Positions 23,737-31,753 are shown, counted from the stretch's first letter. The stretch: 33,538 nucleotides of DNA from Clostridia bacterium (GCA_009929525.1 SAAH01000039.1:1-33538), one strand, 5' to 3'. Program-made: numbers and translations. The notes: a model not told the origin generated them from the sequence alone.

Positions 23737-26700
23737 ATGGGAGTAAAATGGACAAAGGAGCAGGAACAGGTCATCCGGCTTCAAAACAGAAATATTCTTG
23801 TCAGTGCGGCAGCCGGTTCAGGAAAGACAGCGGTGCTGGTGGAACGTATCCTGCATATGATGACGAGAAAAGAGCATCCGGTAGATATCGACAAATTACT
23901 GATTGTTACATTTACAAGGGCAGCAGCGGGAGAGATGAAGGAGAGGCTCAGCGCGGCAGTGGAAAAGCAGCTTGAGGCGGAACCTCAAAATGAACATCTG
24001 CAAAGACAGCAGACCTTGATCCACAATGCTCAGATCACAACAATAGATGGATTTTGTTCTTATATCATCAGAAATTATTTTCATACGATCGATCTGGATC
24101 CGGGATTTCGAGTGGCAAATGAAGGAGAACTGAAGCTTTTAAAGTATGATGTAGCAAAAGAACTCCTTGAAAAAAATTATGGAAATGAAGACGAAGAAGG
24201 CAATGGATCGTTCCGCAGATTCGTGGAGGTCTTTGCAGCGGGAAAGACGGATGACGGATTGATAGATCTGATCTTGAGGATGTACGAATTCGCCATGAGT
24301 AATCCATGGCCAAAAGAATGGCTTGAGGACTGCAAGATTCCCTATCTGGCGCAAAGCGTGGACGAGGTAAATGACAGTCTGTGGATGAAAAAACTCTGGA
24401 TCGATGTGGAAAAGGCAGTAGAGCAGGCGGAGGAACTTCTAAAACAGAATGAAGAATTGGTGGCTGAGGAGGACGGACCGCATACTTACGAAGAGGCGGT
24501 TAAGTCGGACAAGATATTGCTTCGTACAGTGGCTGAGGCTTGTAAAGTTCATGATTTTGACAAATGTGCTCAGATTTTTTCTAACATGAAATTTGTTGCT
24601 CTTTCAAGGAAAAAAGATGAAAATGTCTCGGACAAGAAAAAAGAGATGTCACAGAGTATCCGGGATGAATTCAAAGAAGTGCTGAAGGGATTGAAAGAAC
24701 GATATTTTTATGGCGGGATCAACCGTATCCTTGAGGAATTGGCCATATGCCGTGAGCCGGTGATAGAATTGATCCGCCTTACGATAGAATTTATAGATGA
24801 TTACGGTGAGAAAAAGCGACAGAAAAATATTGTGGACTTTTCTGACATGGAGCATTTTGCTCTGGATATTCTGGTACAGAAGAAAAATGATGAACTGATC
24901 TATACGCCGGTGGCGGATGAATTCTCGGAGCGATTTGAAGAAATCATGATCGATGAGTATCAGGACAGTAACCTGGTGCAGGAGACATTGCTTCAAAGTG
25001 TATCAAGAGTTCGTCAGGGGAAATATAATATCTTTATGGTGGGGGATGTAAAACAAAGTATCTATCGCTTTCGGCTGGCACGACCGGAACTTTTTATGGA
25101 AAAGTATGAGAATTATTCTCATGATGAGAGTGAATGCCAGAGAATCGATCTGCATAAGAATTTTCGAAGCAGAACTCAGGTCCTTGCGGGAGTGAACTAT
25201 ATTTTTGAACAGATCATGGGAAAAGAACTGGGCGATGTAGAGTATGATGAAGCGGCAGCACTGTATCCAGGGGCAGCATTTCCAGAGAGAGAGTCGGCAG
25301 AGGAAGGTATACAGGAAGAACAATTCGAGGCAACAGAGATCATGATCGCAAAGACGGGTGGTGATGAATTCGCAGATGACCATACAGATTCCACCACGCA
25401 GGAACTGGAAGCGAGGATGATAGGAGAGAGGATCCTGCAGATGGTAGATCACGATCAGGTGATTGACAAACAGACAGGGACTTATCGTCCAGTGTGTTAC
25501 AAAGACTGTGTGATACTGCTTCGGACGATCACAGGTTGGGCGGAAACCTTTGTAAGTGTCCTTACAGATCTTGGGATACCGGCTTATGCCACATCAAAGA
25601 CGGGATATTTCAGTACGAGAGAGGTAGTAACAGTCCTCAATTATCTCAGGATATGTGATAATCCTATGCAGGAAATCCCGCTGACAGGTGTTTTGCTCTC
25701 GCCGATCGTTGGCTGTACACCGGAAGAACTGGCACTCATCAAATCGTCTTATCCGGGAAAAAAGATATATGAAGCGGTGTGGAAATATGCGGAAGAAGGA
25801 GAAGAAAATCTCCTGTGCAAAAGGCTGAGAGAATTTTTCACACAATATGAATTGATAAGGGAGAGAGTTCCATATACGCCTATTCATGAATTGATTCAGC
25901 TTATCCTGCAGATGACAGATTATGACACATATGCAGCCGCGATGCCGGGTGGCATCCAGAGAAAAGCAAATCTGGAAATGCTGGTGGAAAAAGCAATGGA
26001 ATTCGAGAGCACCAGCTATCGGGGCTTATTCAATTTTATCCGTTATATAGAACAGCTTCAAAAATATCAGGTGGATTTTGGAGAAGTGAGTATCAGCGGG
26101 GAAAATGAAGATACCGTGAGGATCATGAGTATCCATAAAAGCAAAGGCCTGGAATTCCCTATCGTTTTTGTGTCGGGGATGGGGAAAAGATTCAATATGA
26201 TGGACGCCAATGCAAATCTGATCATTCATCCGGATCTGGGAGTGGGGATATGGGGGATAGATCCCGTAATGCGTGTCAAGATGCCAGTGCTTATGCGCCA
26301 GGTGATACAAAAGCAGATCCGTTTGGAAAGCCTGGGTGAGGAACTGCGAGTGCTGTACGTGGCACTTACCAGAGCAAAAGAAAAACTGATCATTACAGGC
26401 TGTATGGGAAATATAAGCAAAAGGGCAGAAAGCCTGCATCACCTGACTTCCAGAAAAGAGATACGTCTGTCTTATGGTATGCTGGAGAAGGCACAGGACT
26501 TTTGGGGGTGGATATTGCCGGCATTTGCCCGCCACCCTGCATTTGATCCGTTATACGCACTGATAGGGAGTAAAAGTGATTTTACTAATCCATGCTGGAA
26601 AAAAGAAATTAAGGTAAAAATGGGCTTCTTTTTGGCAACCGATATGGTGGGAAGAGAACTGGAGCATCAGATATCTTCTGAACAGCTATATGGGGAGTTC

Positions 26701-27501
26701 ATGAACTGGAAGAAGGATGTTGTCTATCAGGAGGAACTTCGCGGGCAGTTGGAAGAACGGTTTTCTTATACATACCCATATAAGATGCTGCAGGAGATAC
26801 CGGCGAAAGTCAGTGTGTCTGAACTGAAGAGAGCAGAGTTTGTAACGGAAGAATTGGTGCCGGAAGAGTTCGCTGCGGAAGAATATGAAGTGGAAGAGGC
26901 ACAAGAGTTTATCAAAGAGAGTACCATAGTTCCGATCGTGCCGGAATTCATGCAGCAGGGAGAAGAAAAGGAACTGAAGGGAGCTGCCAGAGGTACTGCG
27001 CATCATCGTATTTTGGAATGCCTTGATTATAGGAAGGCGGATTCAGAAGAAGATATCAAAATGCAGATAGAAAAGATGGAGGAATCGGGAAAAATCGATG
27101 AAGATATGCGAAGTGTCGTTCGTGTAAAGAACATTTGGGGATTTGTAAAGTCGCCGGTCGGACAGCGGATGAAACAGGCAGAGAGTGTGGACCGGCTGAG
27201 ACGAGAGCAGCAATTCGTTATGAGTATACCGGCTTCCGAGAAAAATCCGGAGTGGGATATGGATGAACAGATTCTTGTACAGGGAATCATAGATGCATAT
27301 TTTGAGGAGAGCGATGGCCTTGTGCTGGTGGATTACAAAACCGATCATGTGAATAAGGGACAGGAAGATAACTTAATAGAAAAATACCGAAAACAATTGC
27401 AGTATTATGCAGATGCATTGGAGCGGGTTGGCAGGCAGAAGGTAAAAGAAGCGTATATCTATTCTTTTGCATTGGGAAAGGCCCTGCCGGTATCTCTTTG
27501 A
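23737..27501 (+). CDS. addA: ATP-dependent helicase/nuclease subunit A, AddA
   Basis: A 1254-residue UvrD/Rep-type superfamily 1 helicase with a C-terminal nuclease. Motifs in order: SAAAGSGKT (Walker A, 23-31), ITTIDGFCSYIIRNYF (Ia), MIDEYQDSN (II), MVGDVKQSIYRFR (III), VRIMSIHKSKGLEFP (V), VLYVALTRAKEKL (VI), then the RecB-like nuclease with GTAHHRILECLDY, QGIIDAYFE and LVLVDYKTD. It is intact and full length. The GAGGA site lies at the end of addB. A terminator follows at 27521. Confidence 0.97.
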   Translation: MGVKWTKEQEQVIRLQNRNILVSAAAGSGKTAVLVERILHMMTRKEHPVDIDKLLIVTFTRAAAGEMKERLSAAVEKQLEAEPQNEHLQRQQTLIHNAQITTIDGFCSYIIRNYFHTIDLDPGFRVANEGELKLLKYDVAKELLEKNYGNEDEEGNGSFRRFVEVFAAGKTDDGLIDLILRMYEFAMSNPWPKEWLEDCKIPYLAQSVDEVNDSLWMKKLWIDVEKAVEQAEELLKQNEELVAEEDGPHTYEEAVKSDKILLRTVAEACKVHDFDKCAQIFSNMKFVALSRKKDENVSDKKKEMSQSIRDEFKEVLKGLKERYFYGGINRILEELAICREPVIELIRLTIEFIDDYGEKKRQKNIVDFSDMEHFALDILVQKKNDELIYTPVADEFSERFEEIMIDEYQDSNLVQETLLQSVSRVRQGKYNIFMVGDVKQSIYRFRLARPELFMEKYENYSHDESECQRIDLHKNFRSRTQVLAGVNYIFEQIMGKELGDVEYDEAAALYPGAAFPERESAEEGIQEEQFEATEIMIAKTGGDEFADDHTDSTTQELEARMIGERILQMVDHDQVIDKQTGTYRPVCYKDCVILLRTITGWAETFVSVLTDLGIPAYATSKTGYFSTREVVTVLNYLRICDNPMQEIPLTGVLLSPIVGCTPEELALIKSSYPGKKIYEAVWKYAEEGEENLLCKRLREFFTQYELIRERVPYTPIHELIQLILQMTDYDTYAAAMPGGIQRKANLEMLVEKAMEFESTSYRGLFNFIRYIEQLQKYQVDFGEVSISGENEDTVRIMSIHKSKGLEFPIVFVSGMGKRFNMMDANANLIIHPDLGVGIWGIDPVMRVKMPVLMRQVIQKQIRLESLGEELRVLYVALTRAKEKLIITGCMGNISKRAESLHHLTSRKEIRLSYGMLEKAQDFWGWILPAFARHPAFDPLYALIGSKSDFTNPCWKKEIKVKMGFFLATDMVGRELEHQISSEQLYGEFMNWKKDVVYQEELRGQLEERFSYTYPYKMLQEIPAKVSVSELKRAEFVTEELVPEEFAAEEYEVEEAQEFIKESTIVPIVPEFMQQGEEKELKGAARGTAHHRILECLDYRKADSEEDIKMQIEKMEESGKIDEDMRSVVRVKNIWGFVKSPVGQRMKQAESVDRLRREQQFVMSIPASEKNPEWDMDEQILVQGIIDAYFEESDGLVLVDYKTDHVNKGQEDNLIEKYRKQLQYYADALERVGRQKVKEAYIYSFALGKALPVSL

Positions 27502-27520
27502 AGATAGAGAGGGTAAATGG

Positions 27521-27558
27521 AATGAGCAGTGACGATAAAATGTTGCTGCTCATTTTTT
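27521..27558 (+). terminator. Intrinsic terminator after addA
   Basis: AATGAGCAG at 27521-27529 pairs with CTGCTCATT at 27546-27554, followed by a six-T tract (27553-27558). Confidence 0.88.
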
Positions 27559-27640
27559 ATCATCAACGAAATTGATACTGAACACGGAGCGAACAGTTAC
27601 GCAAAAATTCTTAAGAAATATTAAAGATGGAGAAGAAGTG

Positions 27641-27670
27641 TTGACAATCTAATATTATACGATGTATAGT
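27641..27670 (+). promoter_or_regulatory. Promoter of the PadR-DUF1700-DUF4097-PspC operon
   Basis: A perfect TTGACA at 27641-27646, an 18-base spacer and TATAGT at 27665-27670. It overlaps the palindrome at 27650-27674. The leader to the PadR ATG is about 92 nt. Confidence 0.65.
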
Positions 27671-27674
27671 ATTA
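27650..27674. promoter_or_regulatory. Candidate PadR operator (25-bp palindrome over the -10 box)
   Basis: TAATATTATAC, three bases, then GTATAGTATTA: 11-bp arms with a single mismatch, covering spacer and -10 of the promoter. Binding there would block RNA polymerase, as expected for an autorepressing PadR protein. Two further ACAATATT copies lie just downstream (about 27682-27708). Confidence 0.55.
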
Positions 27675-27768
27675 AATATAAAACAATATTGAAAAGAAAA
27701 CAATATTATTTCTAATCCAAATCAATAGGCTGTGTGAACAGTCACGAAAGGACATAAAGGGTGAGTAT

Positions 27769-28086
27769 ATGGTATTTAACACAGGAGCAGCCCTTTTGGA
27801 TGCGATCGTACTGGCGGTTGTGTCCATCGACAGGGAAGGGACATACGGGTATAAGATTACCCAGGATGTCCGCCAGGTAATCGATATTTCGGAATCCACT
27901 TTATATCCGGTACTTCGAAGACTTCAAAAGGATGAATGTCTGATGGTATATGATATGGAGTTTGCAGGAAGAAACAGGAGATATTACAAAGTAACTGATA
28001 AAGGAAAAGCGCAGCTTGCGCTGTACCAGTCAGAATGGAAAAGTTATTCATCTAAGATTTCCATGCTATTTGAGGGGAGGATATAA
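27769..28086 (+). CDS. PadR-family transcriptional regulator
   Basis: A 105-residue PadR-type repressor. The winged helix is visible in YGYKITQDVRQVIDISESTLYPVLRRLQKDECL followed by the wing GRNRRYYKVTDKGKAQL. The short C-terminal helix is typical of the small PadR subfamily-2. The ATG at 27769 has AAAGGG about 8 nt upstream. It ends 3 bp before the DUF1700 gene. The palindrome over its promoter suggests autoregulation. In related bacteria this gene order controls envelope-associated DUF1700/DUF4097/PspC proteins. Confidence 0.93.
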   Translation: MVFNTGAALLDAIVLAVVSIDREGTYGYKITQDVRQVIDISESTLYPVLRRLQKDECLMVYDMEFAGRNRRYYKVTDKGKAQLALYQSEWKSYSSKISMLFEGRI

Positions 28087-28089
28087 CGT

Positions 28090-28866
28090 ATGAACCGAGA
28101 TGAATTTATGGCGCAGCTTGCGCGCCTGCTGGTGGATTTGCCTGAAAGCGAGCGTATGGAAGCAATCCGGTATTATAATGATTATTTTGATGAAGCAGGT
28201 GAAGAAAATGAATCCAAGGTTATCCAGAAATTAGGAAGCCCGGGAAAAGTGGCCGCAGGTATCAGAAGCAATTTTCAGGATATTGAAAGTGATCCAGAGA
28301 ATATGGGATTTGATACAGGAGTGGGAAATGGATCCAATGGCGGCGAAAACCAAAAAAATGCTGCAGATGGTGGGGCAGAAAACGAATCAGAAAACGGATC
28401 AGGACAGTGGCAGAACCAGAATGGTACGCAAAATAATGGACAGATGGGAAACGACCAATATAACATGCAGCCGCATCATACAAATCGTGGCGCAGGAAAA
28501 TGGGCATTGATCATCATCGTACTGGTATTTGCTTCACCGTTGATTCTTGGAGTCGGCGGCGGTGCGTTGGGCGTCTTTGTGGGAATCCTGGGAGTACTAT
28601 TTGGAGTTTTGATCTCATTCCTGGCAGGTGGTATAGGAATGGCGATCGGTGGTGTGGCGCTGATGGCAAAGGGAATATTCAATATATTTGGTGCACCGGC
28701 AGTCGGACTTATGAGTATCGGCGGAGGATTGGTATTTATTGCACTGGGTATTTTGTGCCTGATGTTTTCTGTATGGTTCATTTTCCGATTGATTCCGAGG
28801 GTATTTCGTGCTACTGTTAATTTTATCTCCGGAATATTTCATAAGAAGAGAGGGGAGGCGGCATAA
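28090..28866 (+). CDS. DUF1700 (HAAS-domain) membrane protein
   Basis: A 258-residue protein. The N-terminal 60 residues form the HAAS/DUF1700 helical domain (FMAQLARLLVDLPESERMEAIRYYNDYFDEAGEEN, LGSPGKVAAGI). A long Asn/Gln/Gly-rich linker of about 60 residues follows, then glycine-rich hydrophobic segments forming about three membrane helices, and a basic C-terminus. HAAS domains are thought to bind the co-encoded regulator at the membrane, so it may relay an envelope signal to PadR (inference). Its TAA overlaps the next ATG by one base. Confidence 0.9.
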   Translation: MNRDEFMAQLARLLVDLPESERMEAIRYYNDYFDEAGEENESKVIQKLGSPGKVAAGIRSNFQDIESDPENMGFDTGVGNGSNGGENQKNAADGGAENESENGSGQWQNQNGTQNNGQMGNDQYNMQPHHTNRGAGKWALIIIVLVFASPLILGVGGGALGVFVGILGVLFGVLISFLAGGIGMAIGGVALMAKGIFNIFGAPAVGLMSIGGGLVFIALGILCLMFSVWFIFRLIPRVFRATVNFISGIFHKKRGEAA

Positions 28867-29720
28867 TGAAAAAGATAACAAAGATTTTGTTGATCGTATG
28901 CGGGATATGCGGTGGTGTTGGTATTATTCTTTGTGCGGCCGGTCTTCTGATGGGAGCCAGTTTGTCACAGTTTGTCAATGCATTTAGTGTCAGAGTTTCG
29001 GATTTTATTAATGACTCTCATCATGCGGAAGTAAGCGTGGAAGAATGGGAAGCCGAACTGGATCATCTTGAACCGGATCAGTGGAATTCACTGGACTTTG
29101 ATGGAATCAAGGAATTAAATATCAGTCTGGATGCTGGGGTTGTGCAGATTGAGCAGTATGATGGAAAAGATGTGAAAGTATATCTTAAAAAAGATGATAA
29201 TAAAACGAAAGTGAATTCTGAAGGCAGAGAATTGGTGATAGATTATGATAGTTCTATATCCATCTTTAGAGCCCATGGAAAATCAGTCAAGGTTATGATA
29301 CCGGAAAATCAGGTGTTTAATGAGGTTGATATAGAGGTTGGTGCAGGAGAAGGAATTATTGATAATATCAAAACTACAGAATTTGATGCGGAGGTCGGCG
29401 CCGGAACTCTCCGTGTGACAGGAAGTGTGCAGGCCGAGAGAAGTAACTGGGATGTGGCAGCCGGAAGTCTGGAAATTGCCAATCTTGCGTCAAAAGATAC
29501 TAAGATGGAATGTGCAGTAGGAGAAATCCAGGCAACTCTGGATGGAAATGAAGAAGACTATAGCATGAAAGGTGACATCGGAGTTGGTGCATTATACTTT
29601 GGCGGATCTGCATGGGAAGGTCTTGGACAGAATGTAGAGTATGGCAATGAAAAAGCTAAAAATACAATAAGCATCGAGTGTGCTACCGGTGAAGTAAATA
29701 TTGATTTTGAGGAAAATTAG
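28866..29720 (+). CDS. DUF4097-type beta-strand-repeat protein (membrane-anchored)
   Basis: A 284-residue protein with an N-terminal membrane segment (ILLIVCGICGGVGIILCAAGLLMGA) and an outside domain of repeated beta strands: ELNISLDAGVVQIEQYDGKDVKVYL, VDIEVGAGEGIIDNIKTTEFDAEVGAGTLRV and later repeats. This is the DUF4097/YvlB type of beta-helix-like domain. It may sense or buffer envelope stress together with its PspC neighbour. The start ATG overlaps the stop of the DUF1700 gene, so the two are coupled. It ends 17 bp before the PspC gene. Confidence 0.9.
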   Translation: MKKITKILLIVCGICGGVGIILCAAGLLMGASLSQFVNAFSVRVSDFINDSHHAEVSVEEWEAELDHLEPDQWNSLDFDGIKELNISLDAGVVQIEQYDGKDVKVYLKKDDNKTKVNSEGRELVIDYDSSISIFRAHGKSVKVMIPENQVFNEVDIEVGAGEGIIDNIKTTEFDAEVGAGTLRVTGSVQAERSNWDVAAGSLEIANLASKDTKMECAVGEIQATLDGNEEDYSMKGDIGVGALYFGGSAWEGLGQNVEYGNEKAKNTISIECATGEVNIDFEEN

Positions 29721-29737
29721 AGAAGGAGGATTTGATC

Positions 29738-29920
29738 ATGAGTGACAAGAGATTGTATCGTTCATCAACAAACTGTATGTTATGCGGGGTATGCGGAGGT
29801 ATCGGAGAATATTTTAATATTGATCCTACATTGATACGTCTTGCATGGGTATTGTTCTGCTGCCTTGGCGGATCTGGAATATTGGCATACATCGTTGCAG
29901 CGATCATTATTCCAAAATAG
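29738..29920 (+). CDS. PspC-domain small membrane protein
   Basis: A 60-residue protein comprising one PspC domain: KRLYRSSTNCMLCGVCGGIGEYFNIDPTLIRLAWV followed by a membrane helix (LGGSGILAYIVAAIIIP). The start is the ATG at 29738 with AGGAGG 8 nt upstream; a TTG two codons earlier is too close to it. PspC proteins sit in the inner membrane and take part in phage-shock or Lia-type envelope stress responses. It is the last gene of the PadR operon, before the hairpin at 30011. Confidence 0.92.
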   Translation: MSDKRLYRSSTNCMLCGVCGGIGEYFNIDPTLIRLAWVLFCCLGGSGILAYIVAAIIIPK

Positions 29921-29995
29921 CAGCTGAATAAGAAGGCTAGATGCGAACAGCGGCTATAAATGGCAGAGATGAACACAGAAATGAATGATGGAAAT

Positions 29996-30025
29996 GAATA
30001 AATAAATGTGAAAAAGGTCATACTC
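29996..30025 (+). promoter_or_regulatory. Candidate sigma-G (forespore) promoter of the spore-protein gene
   Basis: GAATA at 29996-30000 fits the sigma-G -35 consensus, an 18-base spacer follows, and CATACTC at 30019-30025 fits the -10 consensus at six of seven positions. It lies inside the left arm of the terminator hairpin, and the predicted start (about 30032) falls in the hairpin loop. Confidence 0.45.
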
Positions 30026-30051
30026 CAAGAGAAAAGGAGTGTGACTTTTTT
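30011..30051 (+). terminator. Terminator of the PadR operon, containing the next gene's ribosome binding site
   Basis: AAAAAGGTCATACTCC at 30011-30026 pairs with the arm at 30036-30051 (two wobble pairs), loop of 9 nt, ending in six T. The right arm contains AGGAG, 12 nt before the ATG at 30052, so the hairpin both ends the upstream operon and would hide the spore-protein ribosome binding site in read-through RNA. Confidence 0.75.
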
Positions 30052-30282
30052 ATGGCAAAAAATAAAAAAATAAACTTGCAGGATCTGTCAAGAGAAGAGA
30101 AGATGAAATACGAGATTGCTGAGGAACTGGGATTGTTGGACCGTGTGCTGGAGGATGGATGGAGAACACTTTCGGCGAAGGAAACGGGGAGGATCGGAGG
30201 ATTGGTTACTAAACGCAAGAGGGAAGAGGGGGGACGCCAGCCGGACCCGCCAGCTTGTCGCAGCAGAGGCGGGATAGAGTGA
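30052..30282 (+). CDS. Small acid-soluble spore protein, alpha/beta type
   Basis: A 76-residue frame whose residues 18-59 match the alpha/beta SASP family that coats and protects DNA in dormant spores: MKYEIAEELGLLDRV, then LSAKETGRIGGLVTKRKRE with the family GxxGG-x-x-x-(K/R) signature. It is close to the SspF/Clostridial form with a GW motif between the helices. The last 17 or so residues (RQPDPPACRSRGGIE) are read from the left arm of the fold-back element and do not look like SASP, suggesting the element inserted at or near the original stop. The start ATG abuts the T-tract of the upstream terminator. Expression in the forespore is expected. Confidence 0.82.
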   Translation: MAKNKKINLQDLSREEKMKYEIAEELGLLDRVLEDGWRTLSAKETGRIGGLVTKRKREEGGRQPDPPACRSRGGIE

Positions 30283-30513
30283 CAGGGGACTTCGCTGTGG
30301 AAATCTAAACATAAGGGAGAGTGTCTTCGGTGGGAGCGGTCGCATTCGTGGTGTATGCTGATGCATACACCACTCAGGCTCCCTTGATTTGTGCTTTGGT
30401 GAGCACAAATCACCCGCCGAAGACACTCTCCCTTATGCTAAGATTTCCATCAGCTCGTCCCCGATGCCACTCTATCCCGCCCCTGCTGCGACAAGCTGAC
30501 GGGTCCGGCTGGC
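30236..30513. repeat. Large fold-back element 1 (about 278 bp, nested hairpins)
   Basis: Imperfect inverted arms of 99 and 101 bases (30236-30334 and 30413-30513); the outer 46 positions pair with two exceptions and the innermost 35 or so with three. The 78-base centre holds two further perfect hairpins: GTGGTGTATGC / GCATACACCAC at 30348-30373 (4-nt loop) and GATTTGTGCT / AGCACAAATC at 30386-30411 (6-nt loop). A GGGAGC / GCTCCC pair (30332-30337, 30378-30383) offers an alternative junction. It is more GC-rich than its surroundings and contains no gene. It may be a MITE-like mobile element or a structured RNA. Confidence 0.85.
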
Positions 30514-30785
30514 TGGGTGTTGGTGGGCGGAGAGGAGTGGTGATATGGTTGACAATACTGGTTCAAAAGGATTGCTGATGTAATTGACGATATGGAAGGT
30601 GATGCAGTTAATGATATCGTCGATGATATGATTAGTGCAACAGTCTATAAAGTGAAAGATAATATTACCGTAGCCAAGAGAAATTATATACGTACAGACA
30701 CAATACAAAACTCGAATAATGTAATACTGCCAAGCGTTCAAAAGGAATGCCGTGCCGAGAAGTCCTCTTACGATATCAACAAACA
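30514..30785. other. Spacer between the two fold-back elements with a possible gene fragment
   Basis: This stretch has ordinary AT content, unlike its flanks. One plus-strand frame is open from 30553 to 30870 with ATG at 30592. Its first 45 residues (WFKRIADVIDDMEGDAVNDI onward to about KVKDNITVAKRN) look protein-like and helical, but there is no ribosome binding site, the family is not recognised and the frame then runs into fold-back element 2. It may be the remains of a gene split by insertions. Confidence 0.35.
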
Positions 30786-30965
30786 GCCGGGGATTTTGCG
30801 GAGGGGTGGGGCAAACAATTTGAGAGCGTTTAGAGAATCTTGTGAAATCCACGTCTTACCAAGCACTTAGCGAAGAGCCCACTGGCGATGAGCTTAGTGC
30901 GGGTTAGACGTTAGTTCACAAGTTCTCTGCTCTCGTTTGCCCCACCCCTTCGCAAAATCCCCGGC
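30786..30965. repeat. Large fold-back element 2 (about 180 bp, nested hairpins)
   Basis: The outer arms begin with 31 positions (30786-30816 against 30935-30965) that pair throughout with one wobble, then continue to pair with small bulges through GAGAGC, AGAGAA, TTGTGAA and ACGTCT-type blocks. The centre holds GCACTTAGC at 30863-30871 against GCTTAGTGC at 30892-30900 and an inner GCC/GGC. The sequence differs from element 1 but the architecture is the same. It ends 22 bp from the stop of the SGNH hydrolase gene. Confidence 0.82.
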
Positions 30966-30987
30966 GTCCGTGAGCCATAACTATGCA

Positions 30988-31581
30988 TTATTCCTGATAA
31001 GCCTCCATCCACAATCCCGCCAAAATCTCATTCCCAACAGGCGTAAGATGGATCCCATCCAATGTGATCGTATCTGCGCCCTGCATCGCCGCAGCCATTC
31101 GGAGGGGCTGATCGGCAGCTATAAAATCAGCATGATATTTTGCGGCCAGCTTCTTGATGATGGAACTTTCCGCTTCTATATAAGTGTGCCAGCTCTTATA
31201 TTCTTCAGGAGTGTCAAAAAGAAACGGTTCTATCAGTATAAGCCGGGCAGTGGTGTGTTGGGTGAGATATTCCAGTATCTTATCATAATAGAAATGAAAT
31301 TCATCTGGGATCCGGGTGTGATCGGTATAGACTTCTACGGGAACATCATTTACCCCCACAAGGAGAGTAATTATATCCCAGTTATTTTCTACTCCATCCC
31401 TTGTCAGCATATGCAAAAGCTGAGCAATAGTAAAACCATCGTGGCCGCGGTTGCAGAAGGTACAGTTTTTGTGTGCAAGCTTGCGGGAGAGAATCGATAC
31501 ATAGCCATTTCCGAGATTGTCTGGCGTAAACAGATGGTCAGCATCTGTGATACTGTCACCTAAAAACAAATAATTTTGCAA
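30988..31581 (-). CDS. SGNH/GDSL-family hydrolase
   Basis: A 197-residue SGNH hydrolase (esterase/lipase-like). Block I LFLGDSITD carries the nucleophile Ser10, NRGHDGFT supplies the Gly, GVNDV the Asn, and DGIHLTPVGNE near the C-terminus the Asp/His pair. No signal peptide, so it is cytoplasmic. The likely start is TTG 31581, placed 7 nt after GGGAGG; the in-frame ATG at 31594-31596 sits directly against this site. A promoter lies at 31624-31651. It is divergent from ogt, and its 3' end borders fold-back element 2. Members deacylate diverse esters; the substrate is unknown. Confidence 0.88.
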   Translation of the reverse strand: MQNYLFLGDSITDADHLFTPDNLGNGYVSILSRKLAHKNCTFCNRGHDGFTIAQLLHMLTRDGVENNWDIITLLVGVNDVPVEVYTDHTRIPDEFHFYYDKILEYLTQHTTARLILIEPFLFDTPEEYKSWHTYIEAESSIIKKLAAKYHADFIAADQPLRMAAAMQGADTITLDGIHLTPVGNEILAGLWMEAYQE

Positions 31582-31623
31582 AATAGTTCCTCCCATTATA
31601 GAAATATGTTGATCAGTAATTTT

Positions 31624-31651
31624 ATCCTATCATGTGAATGTTAAATGTCAA
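31624..31651 (-). promoter_or_regulatory. Promoter of the SGNH hydrolase gene
   Basis: On the minus strand, perfect TTGACA (31651-31646), a 16-base spacer and TAGGAT (31629-31624). Confidence 0.55.
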
Positions 31652-31753
31652 TGCATATGACAGACAAAGTGCAGAGAAAATGATAAAATAAGAACCAGAG
31701 GTAAAGTTATGAGTTGAACACAAAAAAAATGAGAAAAACAGGAAGGGAAATAC

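Noticed and set aside
30472-30852. 126-aa minus-strand open frame across the fold-back spacer
   Set aside because: It starts within one inverted repeat and ends in the other; composition is non-protein-like and no ribosome binding site is seen.
30236-30965. Retron or group II intron RNA as explanation for the fold-back elements
   Set aside because: No reverse transcriptase lies in the window and the typical conserved blocks (such as domain V of group II introns) are not seen.
30236-30965. CRISPR array
   Set aside because: The repeats are paired inverted arms, not regularly spaced direct repeats, and no cas genes are present.
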